From: Liolophura sinensis | Lineage: Eukaryota > Mollusca > Polyplacophora > Chitonida > Chitonidae | Length of the DNA: 64,000 nt | Reading direction: 5' to 3' | Assembly: GCF_032854445.1 (NCBI RefSeq) | Contig: NC_088296.1 | Location: forward strand, 4,861,246 to 4,925,245 | Shown: piece after piece, positions 45,641 to 58,424 of the stretch | How positions within the stretch are numbered: position 1 is the first letter of the stretch | How the letters are laid out: each line of letters starts with the position of its first letter | Made by a program: the position numbers and the translations under genes | The notes under the pieces: model-generated | Database searches by the model: none | The model's input: the letters and a program-made list of their open reading frames with translations, nothing else | What the model was told of the DNA's origin: nothing

Positions 45641-48107
45641 AATTTTAGAACGGAAGCGACGGAATTCTGATATTTTTTCTCGAAACTTCGCCTTTCTTTT
45701 CTCGACCTTTCCCTCCAATTTTACTGTTTCCTTAACAGGCTTCCATACTTTACAGCACGCTGGCCATGTTTTTGAGTTCTGCAGCATTTCCATACACGGA
45801 TATACACCACCTTCAGTTAGTACAATGTGACCCACACAGTAAATCTTTCAACAACAACGTCGGCATCGGTTTGATGTCATAATGAAGATATCACAAATTG
45901 CACAGGAGATTATAGGTTTCCGGTAAGGGATAGTGGTTAACTGCAGGAGCATCGGATCCCTCTCCCTATAAAACTTACATAGATAACATAAATAAATAAA
46001 TACAGCTTTTGAGGGCAGTACTTACCTATAAGTTCATTGCCCGACAGAAAGGTGTCATTAGACTAGTGTGAGCCGCTGGGGAAGATCATTTTAATCTCTT
46101 CTTGGACATCACAATGACGACTGATCGTGTCGTAGGCAGGTTTTGCTGCACGAAGTCTAAGTTATTTTCACGGCTTTATTTATGTTGTTTTTGTTTTATT
46201 TTTTTCTTTTAAGTCAAGGGATTTCGGCCGTTTTGTCCTTCGATAGCAATTTTTGTCATTTTTTTCTTCTTTAAAGAGTAGAATATGAGGTTCACTCCTT
46301 TTTTTCTGCTCGCTTCCGCAAACCTGTTTACTTATAATTGAGAGGATGTGCGGGCTTGTGAGGATTCATATTAGCCCAAACCCACTTTTCCAGGTAATGT
46401 GCTTTGTCTTAGGCTCTGTTGTTAGAGCAAACACAATATATGGGTTAACATGTTGCAGATAGTTTTTCCCTTAACTTCCTTTCCAGACGACAAACTCTGT
46501 AAAAATAGTTTCTTGGCTTAGCCTACTCTTAGAAATATCATCCGGAAATGAAAGGAAATTTGTTGCGTAAATCCGTTGATTTTATTCTCTGCCTTATTGA
46601 TCGAATACGCGGTGTAAATATTTCACGAGGTAACAAAATATCCACGCCGATGCAAATCGCATAATTTTAACTCTTGTTTCTTGTTCGATAAAATTATACA
46701 AGTTTATACACGTACAGAAGCACCGACTTTTTGGTGAAGGTATATCCTGTCCTTTTGTCCATGTTACATTCCAAGTCATTCTAGTTTTAGTCCGTGGTGT
46801 CCAATCTTTTCCAGTTCATCGAAAATCGTTTTTTTCATATATACATATACTAACATACGCCTATATATATAATTACATGTAAATCGGTGTAATATTGCCC
46901 TTGTTCCTAAAATATAGAGAGGCAGGTTAAATAAACAAAAGAAAATCTGCGGCGGGATTTAAAGTCAAGCCTATAATTCGAGATGTACACAGAGGATTGA
47001 AACTTCACGCAACCGTGTTGACAGGAATAATAAATGCCTGCTTGTCATCCCTTCCAGCGAGTTGCGGTCGACACGGATAAACAGCTGTCCCCTCGTTACT
47101 CAAATATTTACGACGTCTTAAATAAACGGTTTCCACAGCGCCTGTTACACGTACAAAATTGTTCTGACACAGGTTAACACTGGACACCAGAGAAATACGA
47201 AAGATGCTGGAAGACGACTCAACCTACAAGTGGTTAAGTCCGTTTCCTCTTGACTACGATGTTTTTGACTTTGATCCTAAATCGGTAATTTATTACATAG
47301 GACTTGCAGCTTGTAAGAGGGGAGAGTATCTATTCCTTTGCTGTTTTGAAGAAATATAACATACACCCGGCAGACAAGAACTACCGAGGTGTTTGTGGAA
47401 GGAACAGTCCTGCGAACGGAGTATTTTATTGAAACATAAGTACCCTAAATACATTGTAAAACCAAGACATTCCCACCGGTGAAACTACATGGTGTAATAT
47501 TATCTATTTATGTACATTTATATATTCATGCAACCTGCGTGTTTTACGTTTGTTATATACTCAGTAGAGAAACGAATGTGACCATTTGGCGTTATTCAGC
47601 TCCATACGAATTAGCTGTCTCCTTGGTGTGAATATTTCCGCTGTGAAGAATATGGACGTCACTGTTAGGGCAAATTGTTAAATTTCTCCGTCAGTTTTCG
47701 GAATATTGATGAATGTGATTTGTTTGCATTGAGTTGAAACTGAATAAATAGAAATCCGCTCCAAATCGACAGTCGCAATTTTAAAAAAATCATAAATGCT
47801 GGCAATCTAATGTTAGAATTCCTCATTATTATGTGGGCTGTATTTTTCCTAGCAGACAACATAGGCGTGTATACCAAAGATAGGAGAGAGAGTGAGTGAT
47901 TGGGGGTTTAACGTCGTACTCCAATGATAGGTATCGCTGTTGAAAGCACTTGCGCGTCCTTGACTTTTGCTTGACGCTGGTTGGTCACAACTGGACGTCC
48001 AATTTTCAAAGTGACAGTTACTATCAAATGACATTGTTACTAAATCACAACTTGTATGTGAGTGATGGGTCTAATCCAATTCTTGGAATGGGGATATTCA
48101 TGATATT
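45641..48107. other. No gene seen; fragment of second SINE family at 47884-47935
   Basis: 47884-47935 reads GTGAGTGATTGGGGGTTTAACG on the plus strand, the reverse of the second SINE family's 3' end. A 60-codon minus frame at 47005-47187 has protein-like composition but no splice signals or known domain. Nothing else recognised. Confidence 0.45.
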
Positions 48108-48235
48108 CATTTATTTGTTTGATTAATGTTTTACACTGTACCTAGGAATATTTCACTTACACGATGGCGGCCAGCATTATGTTGGGAGGCCGTTGCATAC
48201 AGCCCGGGGGAAACGCACGGCAACCCGAAGATACA
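48108..48235 (-). mobile_element. SINE, truncated
   Basis: TTTATTTGTTTGATTAATG, CTGTACCTAGGAATATTTCA, CCAGCATTATGTTGGGAGG. Confidence 0.78.
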
Positions 48236-48369
48236 TGAGATGTATTTTAAACACAAGACAGGATGTATGATGTGTGATGGCATTTCCACTTGGCTTTCAC
48301 CAATCTGACATACATTTCACCAATAGCGCCAGTAAGTGCCGACAGAACACCCCAGGTACCCACACATAA

Positions 48370-48481
48370 AACTGACTACCATAGTATAAGTAAGAGTCTT
48401 GAGTGACCACCATAGCATAAGTAAGAGTCTTGAGTGACCACCATAGCATAAGTAAGAGTCTTGAGTGACCACCATAGCATG
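48370..48481. repeat. 31-bp tandem repeat, 3.5 copies
   Basis: GACCACCATAGCATAAGTAA / GAGTCTTGAGT at 48373, 48404, 48435 and 48466. It ends where the next SINE begins. Confidence 0.9.
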
Positions 48482-48484
48482 ATA

Positions 48485-48640
48485 CCGGCCGTACGTGGGA
48501 AGGTCTACCAGCAACCTGCGGATTGTTGTCGGTTCTGCCTGGTTTCCTCCCACCATAATGCTGGCCGCCGTCGTATAAGTGATAACTAAAAATATTCTTG
48601 AGTACGGCGTAAACCACCAATCAGTTAAATAAATCAATGC
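48485..48640 (+). mobile_element. SINE, truncated
   Basis: GGCCGTACGTGGGAAGGTC, CCTCCCACCATAATGCTGG and GAGTACGGCGTAAACCACC with an AAATAAATC tail. Confidence 0.85.
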
Positions 48641-50070
48641 TTCGAACATCAGTGTGTAACCGAGGTGGGGTGATCAGTATGGGTGGATATATTTGGGATC
48701 ATGGCGTTCCAGTCAAGTAGGGTTAGATTACCTTGCCGCTCTTCTACAAAGAAACACAACCGAGCTATCTCTCTTTCAGCAGTGAGAAACATTTACAAAA
48801 GACTTTTAATGGTGATTTTTCTCACCCGCACGGTATCTTTTACACCTATAGTAAAACTGTTTTTATATTAAGCCTGCGATGTATATCATGAATATGACTG
48901 AGTTTCGCCTGTGACACCTTTACCCATGTAACTTAAACTGTGTTTGAAACACGATGGCATTTAAACAAATTTATCACCAGTCTTGTAAAAGGGGACATAG
49001 AATGTTATTTACTGAAATCAGCTAAACACAAATATTTTAGTACTGAGCAGAAATACTAAAATCTGTATCGTAGTTAAATCCAAATATTTCTGCTATCAAA
49101 ACATTTTAGATACCACAGTTTGAACTACCGTCTGTTGGGTCTCACTATGAGGGTACTGACTCAAAAATGAAATAATTGTGCAATACCGGGGACAAAAAAG
49201 AACAAACATAATATTCGATTTGTTAAAATGTGCTTGTTTTAACTGAAGAGAACAAATTGGCCTCTACGGAACTTGACCCCATTATGAAAGTTTTGGACCA
49301 CGATACCCATGGTGCACCATCGGTTGTCACAGGTTTAAGTCCATGGAATTGACCACACACGTAATTACCTGTGTGCAATCAGGGACGCACTGAGTCCGTT
49401 TCGATGCACGAAACAAGTGCAGATGTCGTCATTTTGTACGCATTACCCATCATGCAAGCGGATGGGTTCAGGAAAAAGGTAGCACGTTCAGATGACGAAA
49501 AAGACTGTAGTCTGTACCGAAAGCTAGCCGCCCTTATGTCCAAAATCCCCTCTGACCTTCGCTCTCTGGACCCCTAGCCTTTGCACAGTCACCTTTGAGC
49601 CTTGTACACGTGACTCATACTGGACACTTTGTTGCCAAACAGGAAGGTAGTTTTTAAGGGCAAAGGGGTCATCTTTCCAGAGCTGAGGTCGTGACACTAC
49701 AGGGTATGAAACTGGCGCCCAAAAGAAAAGACGAATGTCCAGAATATTCGTGAAGAAATCTCTGCTAGTGCACGATCTACTATTGCAAGAAAATGAAGCG
49801 TCCAAAATAAATTAGTTCACATGTTTTAAGTACCGTTTCCCATCATTCCTTCATTCTTTGTTTTTCCCCCTCTTTACATAAAGAATATAGCTTTATCAAG
49901 ACAGTATTACTTTCAAATTTTGAAACTATTCACTGGGCAGGGCCATGATTATTTTTCACGTGACAAATGATGCGATAGACGACACTATCGATATTTTTAA
50001 CTCCGCGAACGTTTACATGCTGTATCTCCTTAATACTTATGTGGTAAGTCATGAGTAACATAAACAACTA
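48641..50070. other. No gene assigned
   Basis: A 68-codon plus frame at 49371-49577 has a balanced, charged composition but no recognisable domain or splice context. Confidence 0.4.
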
Positions 50071-50074
50071 CAGA

Positions 50075-50270
50075 ATGAAGAGTAAAACTAGAACAGTGAG
50101 AATAGTGTGATAGTTGGCAAATAGTCACACGTAACCGGTGAAATACGGCCTCCTGTCAGATTACATAGGTTTGTGTTTTATCCTAATTGTTCATGTAAAT
50201 GCTTAAATAGTATCAAATTACACGTTTCTACTACATCATGTCTTAAGCAGAATTTACCAGATGCTATTGG
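50075..50270 (+). mobile_element. Minisatellite-core element, one-unit copy
   Basis: GAGTAAAACTAGAACAGTG, GTGTGATAGTTGGCAAATAG, CACACGTAACCGGTGAAATA, then the flank to CATGTCTTAAGCAGAA. Confidence 0.75.
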
Positions 50271-51606
50271 CATATGCTCTATTTTACATTAAGATTGTCT
50301 TCCCAAATGCTTTCTTGTAGAAACTGATGTTTTGTTGGGGAAACGGGTCTTGGCATTTCGATTTGGAACGCCCTTCATGAAAAGTGACGTCATGGGGAAA
50401 GCACATGGGACATCTGATTCTGTCGGAAAATTTGACAGATAGAAAAAATGGATATTTGCGTCAGGCACAGATCGAAATATCGACTGGGTAATTTTGCTTT
50501 TTGTGGAGTCTTTAATCTGATCAAATATCTGAAGAATGATTTATTTTGTTCTAAGTCCACAGTAACACCACAGAGTTTGGGATAAAAGTGCTATTTCAGA
50601 TTTAAAGCTCTATTACATAAATGCAGCTGTAACCAGCAATTAGACAAAATCAAAATTTAAGTGTGACATTCATATACCGCACGTAAATCATGAGGTGCCG
50701 TTCGAAATGGATTGTAGACAGAGAAAATTCCTTAACAACCTAAAACACTGCTGCGGAACATATATTTAGGAAAATAAGCCATTTGCAAACCTGCACTGAA
50801 GTCATTTCATACATGTAAAACCATACCCAAGGCAGTGCAATGTCTCTCAAAGAAAACCATTCCTAACCTGAGAGTTAATAAACTTTATCCCTACCCTACC
50901 CAAAATTGCTCTGATCCATCGATATATGAAACAAAGCATTTGTTTGTTAAAACATCATTAAATCGATAAAAAGCAAAAGCATATTGCTAAAAATTACTTA
51001 CTGTGGATGCTTTTTTTTAGGTCTCTTGTAAATAACAACGTCTATTTCATCGTCCCACAGCGATACCTGCGTGTGAATCTCTTACCGTTTCCAGGCTTAA
51101 TTCCGTATTTTGAGACTGTTAAGGTGGTGATTTTGACCAGCAGTGATGCCATTGGTTCGTGAGGTGAAGCGTACCTAAGGAGGCATGCGCCACCAAAGGG
51201 ATTTTTGACGTCACGACAAGCAGCTAGTCATACAGAAACTGACGTGATATCTTGGCTATGTACTGCGGCGTATACGGACCGCGCATCTTACAGAACAATG
51301 CGATTTAAATGTAACCGGGACAAACATTACGCTCGGATAATGTTTAATGTGTTGACGGAAGAGGTAAATATTTGCCACATCGGTGTAGTGGGCAGAACAG
51401 GCGGGGGTAAAATGTTGGTGGAAAAATTTCGGGTCAGAGAGAGGCCTTTATAATATTTATACCACCTTTTGTACAAACCCAGGAACCGGAGATAAAGTCG
51501 TTTAGTTGATAAATGCACAACCTCTTTTGTTAACTATGTCATAAACTACTACGTATGAACGGAGGTGTTTATAACAATGGCACAACGGCTCGTAATTCTA
51601 ACAATG
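50271..51606. other. No gene assigned; Walker A-like words at 51385-51420
   Basis: A plus frame at 51205-51453 contains GVVGRTGGGKML, resembling an ABC-type Walker A but with Met where Ser or Thr is required, and with no other NTPase motif. Probably chance. Confidence 0.35.
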
Positions 51607-51671
51607 TTTACGTGTGACCATTTGTCAACTGTTAAAATGTTGTCTCTCCTCTGGTTTTACTGTTCTCGAGG
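51607..51671 (-). mobile_element. Minisatellite-core element fragment, reverse
   Basis: Plus strand reads ACGTGTGACCATTTGTCAAC then CTCCTCTGGTTTTACTGTTC, the complement of the core and flank. Shows that the family inserts in both orientations. Confidence 0.65.
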
Positions 51672-51905
51672 GGGCCTACGTGGCCGGGGTGGTTAGCATG
51701 TCAGCCCTGCACAGTGACTCAGGAACCTCTCACAAATGCGGTTGCTATCAGTTCAAGTCCAGTACATCCTGGCATCCTCTCCAGCTGGTCAAGGGTTTCC
51801 CTCGGGCTTTGCTCGCTTTTTTACCAGCATAATGCTGGCAGCCGTCGTATAAGTGGAATGTTCTTGATTACGGCGTAAAACACCAGTCAAATAAATACAT
51901 AAATT
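51672..51905 (+). mobile_element. SINE, full length
   Basis: Head GTGGCCGGGGTGGTTAGCAT, intact box B GTTCAAGTC at 51751-51759, body, GATTACGGCGTAAAACACC and AAATAAATACATAAA. Confidence 0.88.
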
Positions 51906-51936
51906 CTCTCCACGCCTAGAGCCTTTTGTGTTAAAC

Positions 51937-52009
51937 CTCGGATCGTAATGATGATTCTTGTAACAACAGCGCCTCGATTCGTAATGATGATTCTTGTAAC
52001 AACAGCGCA
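51937..52009. repeat. 37-bp direct repeat, 2 copies
   Basis: TCGTAATGATGATTCTTGTA followed by ACAACAGCGC, twice, with CCTCG between. Confidence 0.85.
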
Positions 52010-52424
52010 TCAGATTTTAAATGAATCTATATTTTTCTTATGTTATCATGTTATAACTAGAGATGGCGAATGAAGACATTTCGTTCCGAACTATGACAGT
52101 GCAATTCACGCCCAAATTGTACTGCTCTCGTACCGCGAGAACGGTATCACTAACGTTTGGTTATTATTTGCCTTAGTAGCCTCAAAGGTCATGGGAGGTC
52201 ACTCCTGACATAAAGTAGTACGGGTGAACTGGCAGGAGAGCGGTTGGACTTCCGAGTTGACCTAATTAGTACTCGTCCACGGAAACCCTGCAATAAAGTA
52301 ATATAGTTGTACAAAATACATGGAACTCATCAATCGTATCCAACAAAAAAAAAAGAAAAATATATAATATCAATTTAATTAATATTAAATTATATAGTGT
52401 TAATAATAAGCAAATAATCTATCA
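52010..52424. other. No gene seen
   Basis: No recognised feature; A-rich tract near 52345. Confidence 0.5.
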
Positions 52425-52540
52425 GCAACCTGGGGATTGTCGTGGGTTTCCTCCCACCATAATGCTGGCCGCTGTCGTATAAGTGAAATATTCTTAAGAA
52501 CGGCGGAAAATACCAATCAAATAAAGAAATAAATATAAGG
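52425..52540 (+). mobile_element. SINE, truncated
   Basis: CAGCAACCTGGGGATTGTCG, CCTCCCACCATAATGCTGG, TACCAATCAAATAAAG; the GC-rich CCCGGGCTCTGCC segment is deleted. Confidence 0.8.
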
Positions 52541-53285
52541 AAATAAATTCTAAAATTGTACATATACTTGGACACAAGTTCTGCGCTATTGCGCTATTCT
52601 ATTTCTGTCATTTAGTCTTAACTGATTGATGAATTTTAACAGTGTCTGTAGCAACTGATTTTGATTTACTGATCGCAGGTTGAGTTGTCTACCCCTCTTT
52701 GTAAGTGAGGAAACCCGGGTTTGGTTCTTAGACAGATCACGCGTTAGGCTTTACATCGGGGCACATCCTCCAGCGCAATGGTGATTTCCGCTTAGCAGTT
52801 GTTCCCGTGCAGTGAATAAGTAATACGTCACATGTCACCCAAAGATCGTCACGTCAAAGGCAGCAATGAATACGTTGAACATCTTGGGACCGAACCGCTG
52901 TCATGGATACACGAAACCTTTGCTTTTATTTCTTAACATAGAGATTAGAATGTGTCCTAACACATATAGGTATATAAAAGCTCCTTAACATCCTTGGTCC
53001 AGCTGGTGAGCCGACAAATTCATCATTGACTTCATTCCCGAAAATTTGCGACCATTGGGCAGAAAATATGCATGAAATAGAGTGAAAAGATACACAATAT
53101 TCTTTTTATTCTATATATATATGTATACTTTTTTATTTTAAATTGTTTTTTGGCATACGTAACTTCATTTCCCTTAAAACGTTAATTTTTTGCTCCCTTT
53201 GTGTATCCTTTAGGAAGGGAATGCTCCTCATTCTGACGGCAAATATATAAATTTATGTCACTATTACGCCCACTAAAAGGATATT
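52541..53285. other. No gene seen
   Basis: No recognised gene or repeat apart from a short AT tract near 53115. Confidence 0.5.
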
Positions 53286-53402
53286 ACGGTGGTGATATTA
53301 CTGTGGTGATATTGCGGTGGGGATATTACTGTGGTGATATTACCATGATGATATTACTGTGGTGATATTATTGTGGTGATATTACTGTGGGGATATTTCT
53401 GA
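53286..53402. repeat. 15-bp tandem repeat, about 8 copies
   Basis: Unit GTGGTGATATTACTG with small changes. Confidence 0.88.
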
Positions 53403-53569
53403 AGTCATGTTGAAAGCAAAGATGAACGTAATGAGTTCTTTTCACTCCAGCCAGCTGGCTCAGGATTAGCTCGTTCGGCCGCGGGTTTATTAAAGTGGAA
53501 TACAAGGTACACAACCAGGTCTTCTTTAAGAAATTCCCGAGCGCGATGTTAATATAACGTTCTAGCATA

Positions 53570-53640
53570 TCTAAAGGTTGCGTAAAATACCAATCAAATA
53601 AATAAATCAAATAAACAAATCAAATAAATAAATAAACATA
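53570..53640 (+). mobile_element. SINE 3'-end fragment
   Basis: GCGTAAAATACCAATCAAAT followed by repeated AAATAAATC; forms the target in which the next element sits. Confidence 0.65.
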
Positions 53641-53644
53641 TGTG

Positions 53645-54435
53645 TTACGACCCAAACTGTCTGTATTATAAAGAGATGGCTTGTTCGAAATACACAACAG
53701 TTTAGCAGATTAGTAACCAAAACCAGCAGATTTTATTTTACAACAATTTATTAGGTTTAACAAGAACAGATAACAAGACTTTTACAAATACTAAAGTACT
53801 TAAGTTTAACAAGAAAGGATAGCAGTATTTATACAAATACTAAAGTACTTACATGTACAACGGTGTCAAGTCCAAACGGGCGCGTATATTCCACAATGCT
53901 GAAAACCATACAGGCATAAATGCACAGAGGCAATATTCATAAGAGGGAAAATCCACAGTATAACTGAGTGTATCACGAAATATACACAAAATTCCACAGA
54001 CAGGGTCCGTGTACTAATAAGCACTGTGTACACAAGAGCACAAATTAAATATACAAGTTCAAACTGAACAAGTGCTCGGTGGAGATAGGATAAAACAAAG
54101 CCAGAGGCTATAAAGACTCCAAAATTCAGCCCAAAAGGCCTACTAAAGTAACACACAGCGAAAGCATCCAAAACTCTCAATAATTCTCCTTTCTCTCCCT
54201 TTGACCTGCTTTCATAGGTCTTATATAGACTGGTGGAATTGTCTAGAATAAGAAAATTCCTGAACACTTGTTGTAAACAAACAGGCCCCGAACTAAGGGT
54301 ATTCTGGAACATCCTAAGGCAGAGGCAGACAGCAGGCCATGAACTCAGCATATGTAAACAGTGGCAAGCTAAATTTAGAAGCTAACGGCAGTTGTACACA
54401 TAACATATTGCAAATACATTAAGCTAAAATTTAAC
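53645..54435 (-). mobile_element. Probable solo LTR
   Basis: About 0.79 kb flanked by ATGTG at 53640-53644 and 54436-54440. Ends read TTACGACC and TTTAAC, or TGTTA/TAACA if two bases are counted differently. On the minus strand there is a TATA-type box (TCTATATAAGACC, about 54227) and farther on AATAAA (about 53730), the order expected in an LTR. No gag/pol sequence is nearby, so if correct it is a solo LTR left by recombination. The 161-codon minus frame at 53866-54351 is inside it and has no domain. Confidence 0.45.
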
Positions 54436-54440
54436 ATGTG

Positions 54441-56100
54441 ATAATCGATTTTTTCATCTTTGGTTCTGTGCTCGGACAGGACTCTCGAGAAGACGAGTTC
54501 CATTTTATTTTCGAACGTAAGAAACGCAAGAAATGAAAGCACCTATACGAATATGTTCACTCAGCTTTTTTGTCGCGCCAACAAAAATACTTTAAATTTG
54601 AGAGAACTGTTCCTGCCAAGTGAAAAAGTTGTATTAGACAATCTATGAACGGATCAAACATGCACGTGGGCCAATGAATGAACGATCTTTTTTCAACTGC
54701 TACTTATTGCACTACGAGAATTCTCAGTATTATATCGTTTGTATATATATTGATACATATATATCTATTTACATCTGGGTTTTTTTTTAAATATGCTTTG
54801 TCCAGCATTATGTTAGTCAAGGCTGTTCCTCACGTCACATGGTCAGAGTGAATACAGAAGCTGAATTTATTTCACGTGAGCAGTGATTTATTTGTTTGTT
54901 TAGTTGATGTTTACGATGCAGTGCACATTGTTTCACATATATCAAGGCATCCAGTTTTAGGAGTTATATCAACATGTACAGCCCCTAGGAAATCCTAGCA
55001 AAGCTTCTGACGTAAACCTAGGCCACAACAAAATGAGCGAGTATGTGAGTCAAACTCCGGATTCCATTGGTCATAGGCAGCTTGTTTTTTTTTTTATAAA
55101 GTATTAATACACACAGCTTGCTTACACTATACGGACGTCTAAGCCTTTCAACTGAGCACTAAATATGATTTTTAATTCTTTTCCCGCACTTAGCTGAAAT
55201 ATATCGTCAGTTTTTACACACGAACGAGTCCGTCATCGAATCTTACTTATAACGTATTTATTTATTTTTTTTTGTTTATTTGTTTATTTCATTGTTTAAG
55301 AATTTCCAATATCTTTGATGCAAGATTGGTGAAACGCCTGTGGTTTTAAGCGAATTTAAGGCTGCTCAAACGAACTCAAACGCGCAGTCTATCACCTGTT
55401 GTCTATTATCTAATTTACAGGGGAATGAAGACCGCGTGGCCTACTTTACATCGGTCCACTATTCTTCTTCTTCTGCTCAGTTTCATAAAAATATACGACA
55501 ACTTAGCCAGATAAGCTTGCGTAGAGCTATAAATACGTCCACAAACATGTTTAAGCTGAAACCTTTATGTACTGCCTAGAATCAATATTGGTTAGGGTTT
55601 CTATGGACGATTCAGACTGATGATCGATATGCTTGTATAGTGGTAGTTTCTTTTTGTAGACAGGAATTGACGGACATCCCGTTTAGATTCTATTTCATAA
55701 CATTGTACATCTGGTATTTGGAAGGGTGATGTAGAAAGCCTCTCAAATTACGACAAACAAGCGACAATCCAGATCAAACCGGAATCCGCCAAATGACAGG
55801 GTTTGACTAAGACAGACAACAGGTGTAAGCTATAGTCCACCCGATTTCACACCGCGGTCGTTGTCTATAAAATGTCAGGTGTTTACGGTGGTACGTGTAG
55901 GTATTCCTATTGACTTTGCGCCGTGCATGCGCTTCCATTATTCAACTTTCAGAAACGTAGGTCTATCTATGTTCTAGGCCTTGTTCTATTCATCACTTGT
56001 TTAGGCTTTAAAAAGATCTTAGTTGAAAACAGATGATTTAGGAAGGTTTATTACTTGATGCTGGAATAAAACTATCCTGGCAAACATGCGTCGCGAATTC
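54441..56100. other. No gene seen
   Basis: AT-rich; a faint SINE remnant at 54888-54960. Short frames only. Confidence 0.5.
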
Positions 56101-56112
56101 AGTCAACTTGCG

Positions 56113-56172
56113 TGGGGTGGGGGTGGGTGGGGGTGGGTGGTGTTGGTGGTGGTGGGGGGGGGGGGGGGGGGC
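56113..56172. repeat. G-rich tract with quadruplex potential
   Basis: GGGGTGGGGGTGGGTGGGGG-type runs followed by (GGT)n and a long G run on the plus strand; many G-triplets are spaced by one base. Confidence 0.8.
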
Positions 56173-56948
56173 AGTTAACAACAAAACACCGTTGACCATT
56201 GGTTGAAGATCAGTTGTCTTCCGCAAACATCATTTACTAGTTCGTACGTACATCATGCGTGGGAAAGCTGGTCAGCAGCGTGCCAAACATCTGAGCACTC
56301 CTGATTCATCCATCCATTCTAAAGACCACCATTGCATAAGTGAAAAATTATTATGAAAGCCGGTTTATTAATAAACCCAAAAAGTAAAAAACAGATACAT
56401 CAAAGAAAAACAAATATAGCTAAATTTAATCACATTTTATTAACGTTTTTTTTTCTAATTTTCTAGTTCCATTTTATTTTCGAATGGATGAAATGACCTC
56501 ACTTACAATGTGCTTGAGATCTGTATTATTTTCATATGTCACGAGATGTACCAGTGGAACAACGTTGGATTTTATTTTCTATCTTGAGCTGACTGAGCTC
56601 ACTTTTCTATTCCGTGTAAATTCTATACCATTTAAATCACTAAAGAAGGCAGCGCATTGTTCACTATTTTGGCAATTTAAACTTGAATTTTTTTTTATTA
56701 TTTCTTTAAAATTTGAACACCATACAAACATGTAGGTCCATCCTAGTGAAAACGTTTGAAAACGGTTGCAACCTTAACTGTTCCAATCTAAGTGGTCACG
56801 TTTATGAAACACCACTCAAAATAAGTAAATATATAAATAAATAAGTAAATATATAAAGGTAATTTAGTGAGCAAAGTGAACACATCGTGTGAGATGTTCG
56901 TTCAGATTGTTTGTAGGTATGTGCGTGTGTTGTAGGCTCTAACAAAAT
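56173..56948. other. No gene seen
   Basis: AT-rich; (AAAT)n-like tract near 56825-56860. The 83-codon frame at 56484 has no recognised domain. Confidence 0.5.
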
Positions 56949-56949
56949 A

Positions 56950-57186
56950 GGATTTATTTATTTGAGTTTTGTTTTACGTCGTACTCAAGAATATTCCACT
57001 TATACGACGGAGACTAGCATTAATGTGAAAGGAAACTGTGCGAAACCTGTACGGTTGTTGGGAGACCTTCGCACGTATGACTGGCAAAGGAAGCCATCCT
57101 GAGCTAGACTTGACCTCACTGTGACCACATTGGTGAAAGGCTCCTGGATCATTGCGCTGCGCTAGCACGCTAACGACTAGGCCACG
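56950..57186 (-). mobile_element. SINE, full length, diverged
   Basis: TTTATTTATTTGAGTTTTG, CGTCGTACTCAAGAATATT, CATTGCGCTGCGCTAGCACG and the head end GGCCACGCAGACCC. The CCGGGCAGAGCCCGG segment is partly lost. Confidence 0.83.
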
Positions 57187-57566
57187 CAGACCCACAGGCT
57201 GTAATCACGTGAGCTTCTTAAAGATGTGCTGGATAACTGGGGTGTGAAGGTTCGTGGGGGTGGATATGAATTGGGCTGTACTCGTGCCTCATAAACACAT
57301 GCTGAACGATTGTTGAACGTGCGACGTGTTCCAGTTGCAATATGCTCGAGGCAGAGGGATTGTGTTTGCCATCGTGTATAATGTATAACGTATGTAAGGA
57401 AGGAGGGATGTGTCAGTTCGACAAATGAATGTTGCCTTAAGTGATGGTCGTTGTAAGCGCTAGTAGCCATTATTTTAATGGCTACTTATGCACCTACCCT
57501 CAGTTACGATTTAAGTGATCAGTCATGGCTTCTAATCTGAGCAACACAGGCGGTTTCATTTATAGT

Positions 57567-58424
57567 CTATTTTCTTTAGAGTCGCCTATATTCAGTTCTC
57601 TGTAAAATAAGCCATACTCGCTACCAAAATTGCCTTTAGTCAGTGACACGTAACACAAGCTCTACATATGGATACGTTGGACGTCCATATTACTATAAAG
57701 AAATTAAAGTTAGAATACCTTTTCTAACCCATTATGTTGAACTCCATAATCTTAGCTTCGACACCGAGAGCTCATTGCCTTGGGTGACCTCATAATTATT
57801 CAAAAGCAAGTTGCATCCTGGACAATGGGCGTGGTGATTGATTTGTTTCACAATGGCCGCACTAACTAGTGGTTAGAACAAACTCCATGCAACAACACAT
57901 CCTAGAATAATCTCTCTGCAAATAACTACATCGCTTTAATTTCCCAACGCCCTTCTGTAAAACTATATATCCTTGAGGTAATATACTACAAGAGATAAAA
58001 TAAAATTCACTTATTCAGGTTATATTAATATACTAAAAAGTGTAAACAATTTCAAATATGGCAGTGTCAGAAACAGAGTTTACAGTAACGTCAACAACAG
58101 TTCAGGGAACTCGTGTTACTCTCCTTCTAAACATGTTGAACTCTATCCAATACCCAGCATGCCTCTGGTTTTTGAATAATTATGATGTCACCCGAGGCAA
58201 TTGGTTCTTGTCGTCGAAACAGAGCATATGGACTTTGACATTATGAGCTAGAAAAAAATGTTCTAACTGCAATGTCTTTGTAATTATAATAGTAGCATCC
58301 AACACATCAATGTGCAGAGCTTGGATCGTTACGTGACACTTAAAGGTTATTTTGGCAGCGAGTATGACTGATTTTACAGGGCTGAATATAGGCGACTCTC
58401 TAAAGGAAAAAGATTATAGTTTTG
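57567..58424. mobile_element. Foldback element with arms of about 280 bp
   Basis: The left arm (TTTAGAGTCGCCTATATTCA, CATACTCGCTACCAAAATT, GACACGTAACACAAGCTCT) is matched in reverse by the right arm (GCTGAATATAGGCGACTCTC, GGCAGCGAGTATGACTGAT, GTTACGTGACACTTAAAGG). Pairing continues inward to CCTCATAATTATTCAAAA / TTTTTGAATAATTATGATG, leaving a loop of only about 250 bp. A transcript would form a very long hairpin. The 62-codon frame at 58058 lies in the right arm and is not a gene. Confidence 0.8.

Noticed and set aside
51205-51453. Walker A-like GVVGRTGGGKML in an 82-codon frame
   Set aside because: The essential Ser/Thr after Lys is Met and no Walker B, signature or Q-loop is present; probably chance.
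53866-54351. 161-codon minus frame with hydrophobic stretches
   Set aside because: Lies within the probable LTR, no domain, composition follows the AT-rich repeat.
58058-58246. 62-codon plus frame
   Set aside because: Inside one arm of the long foldback element.
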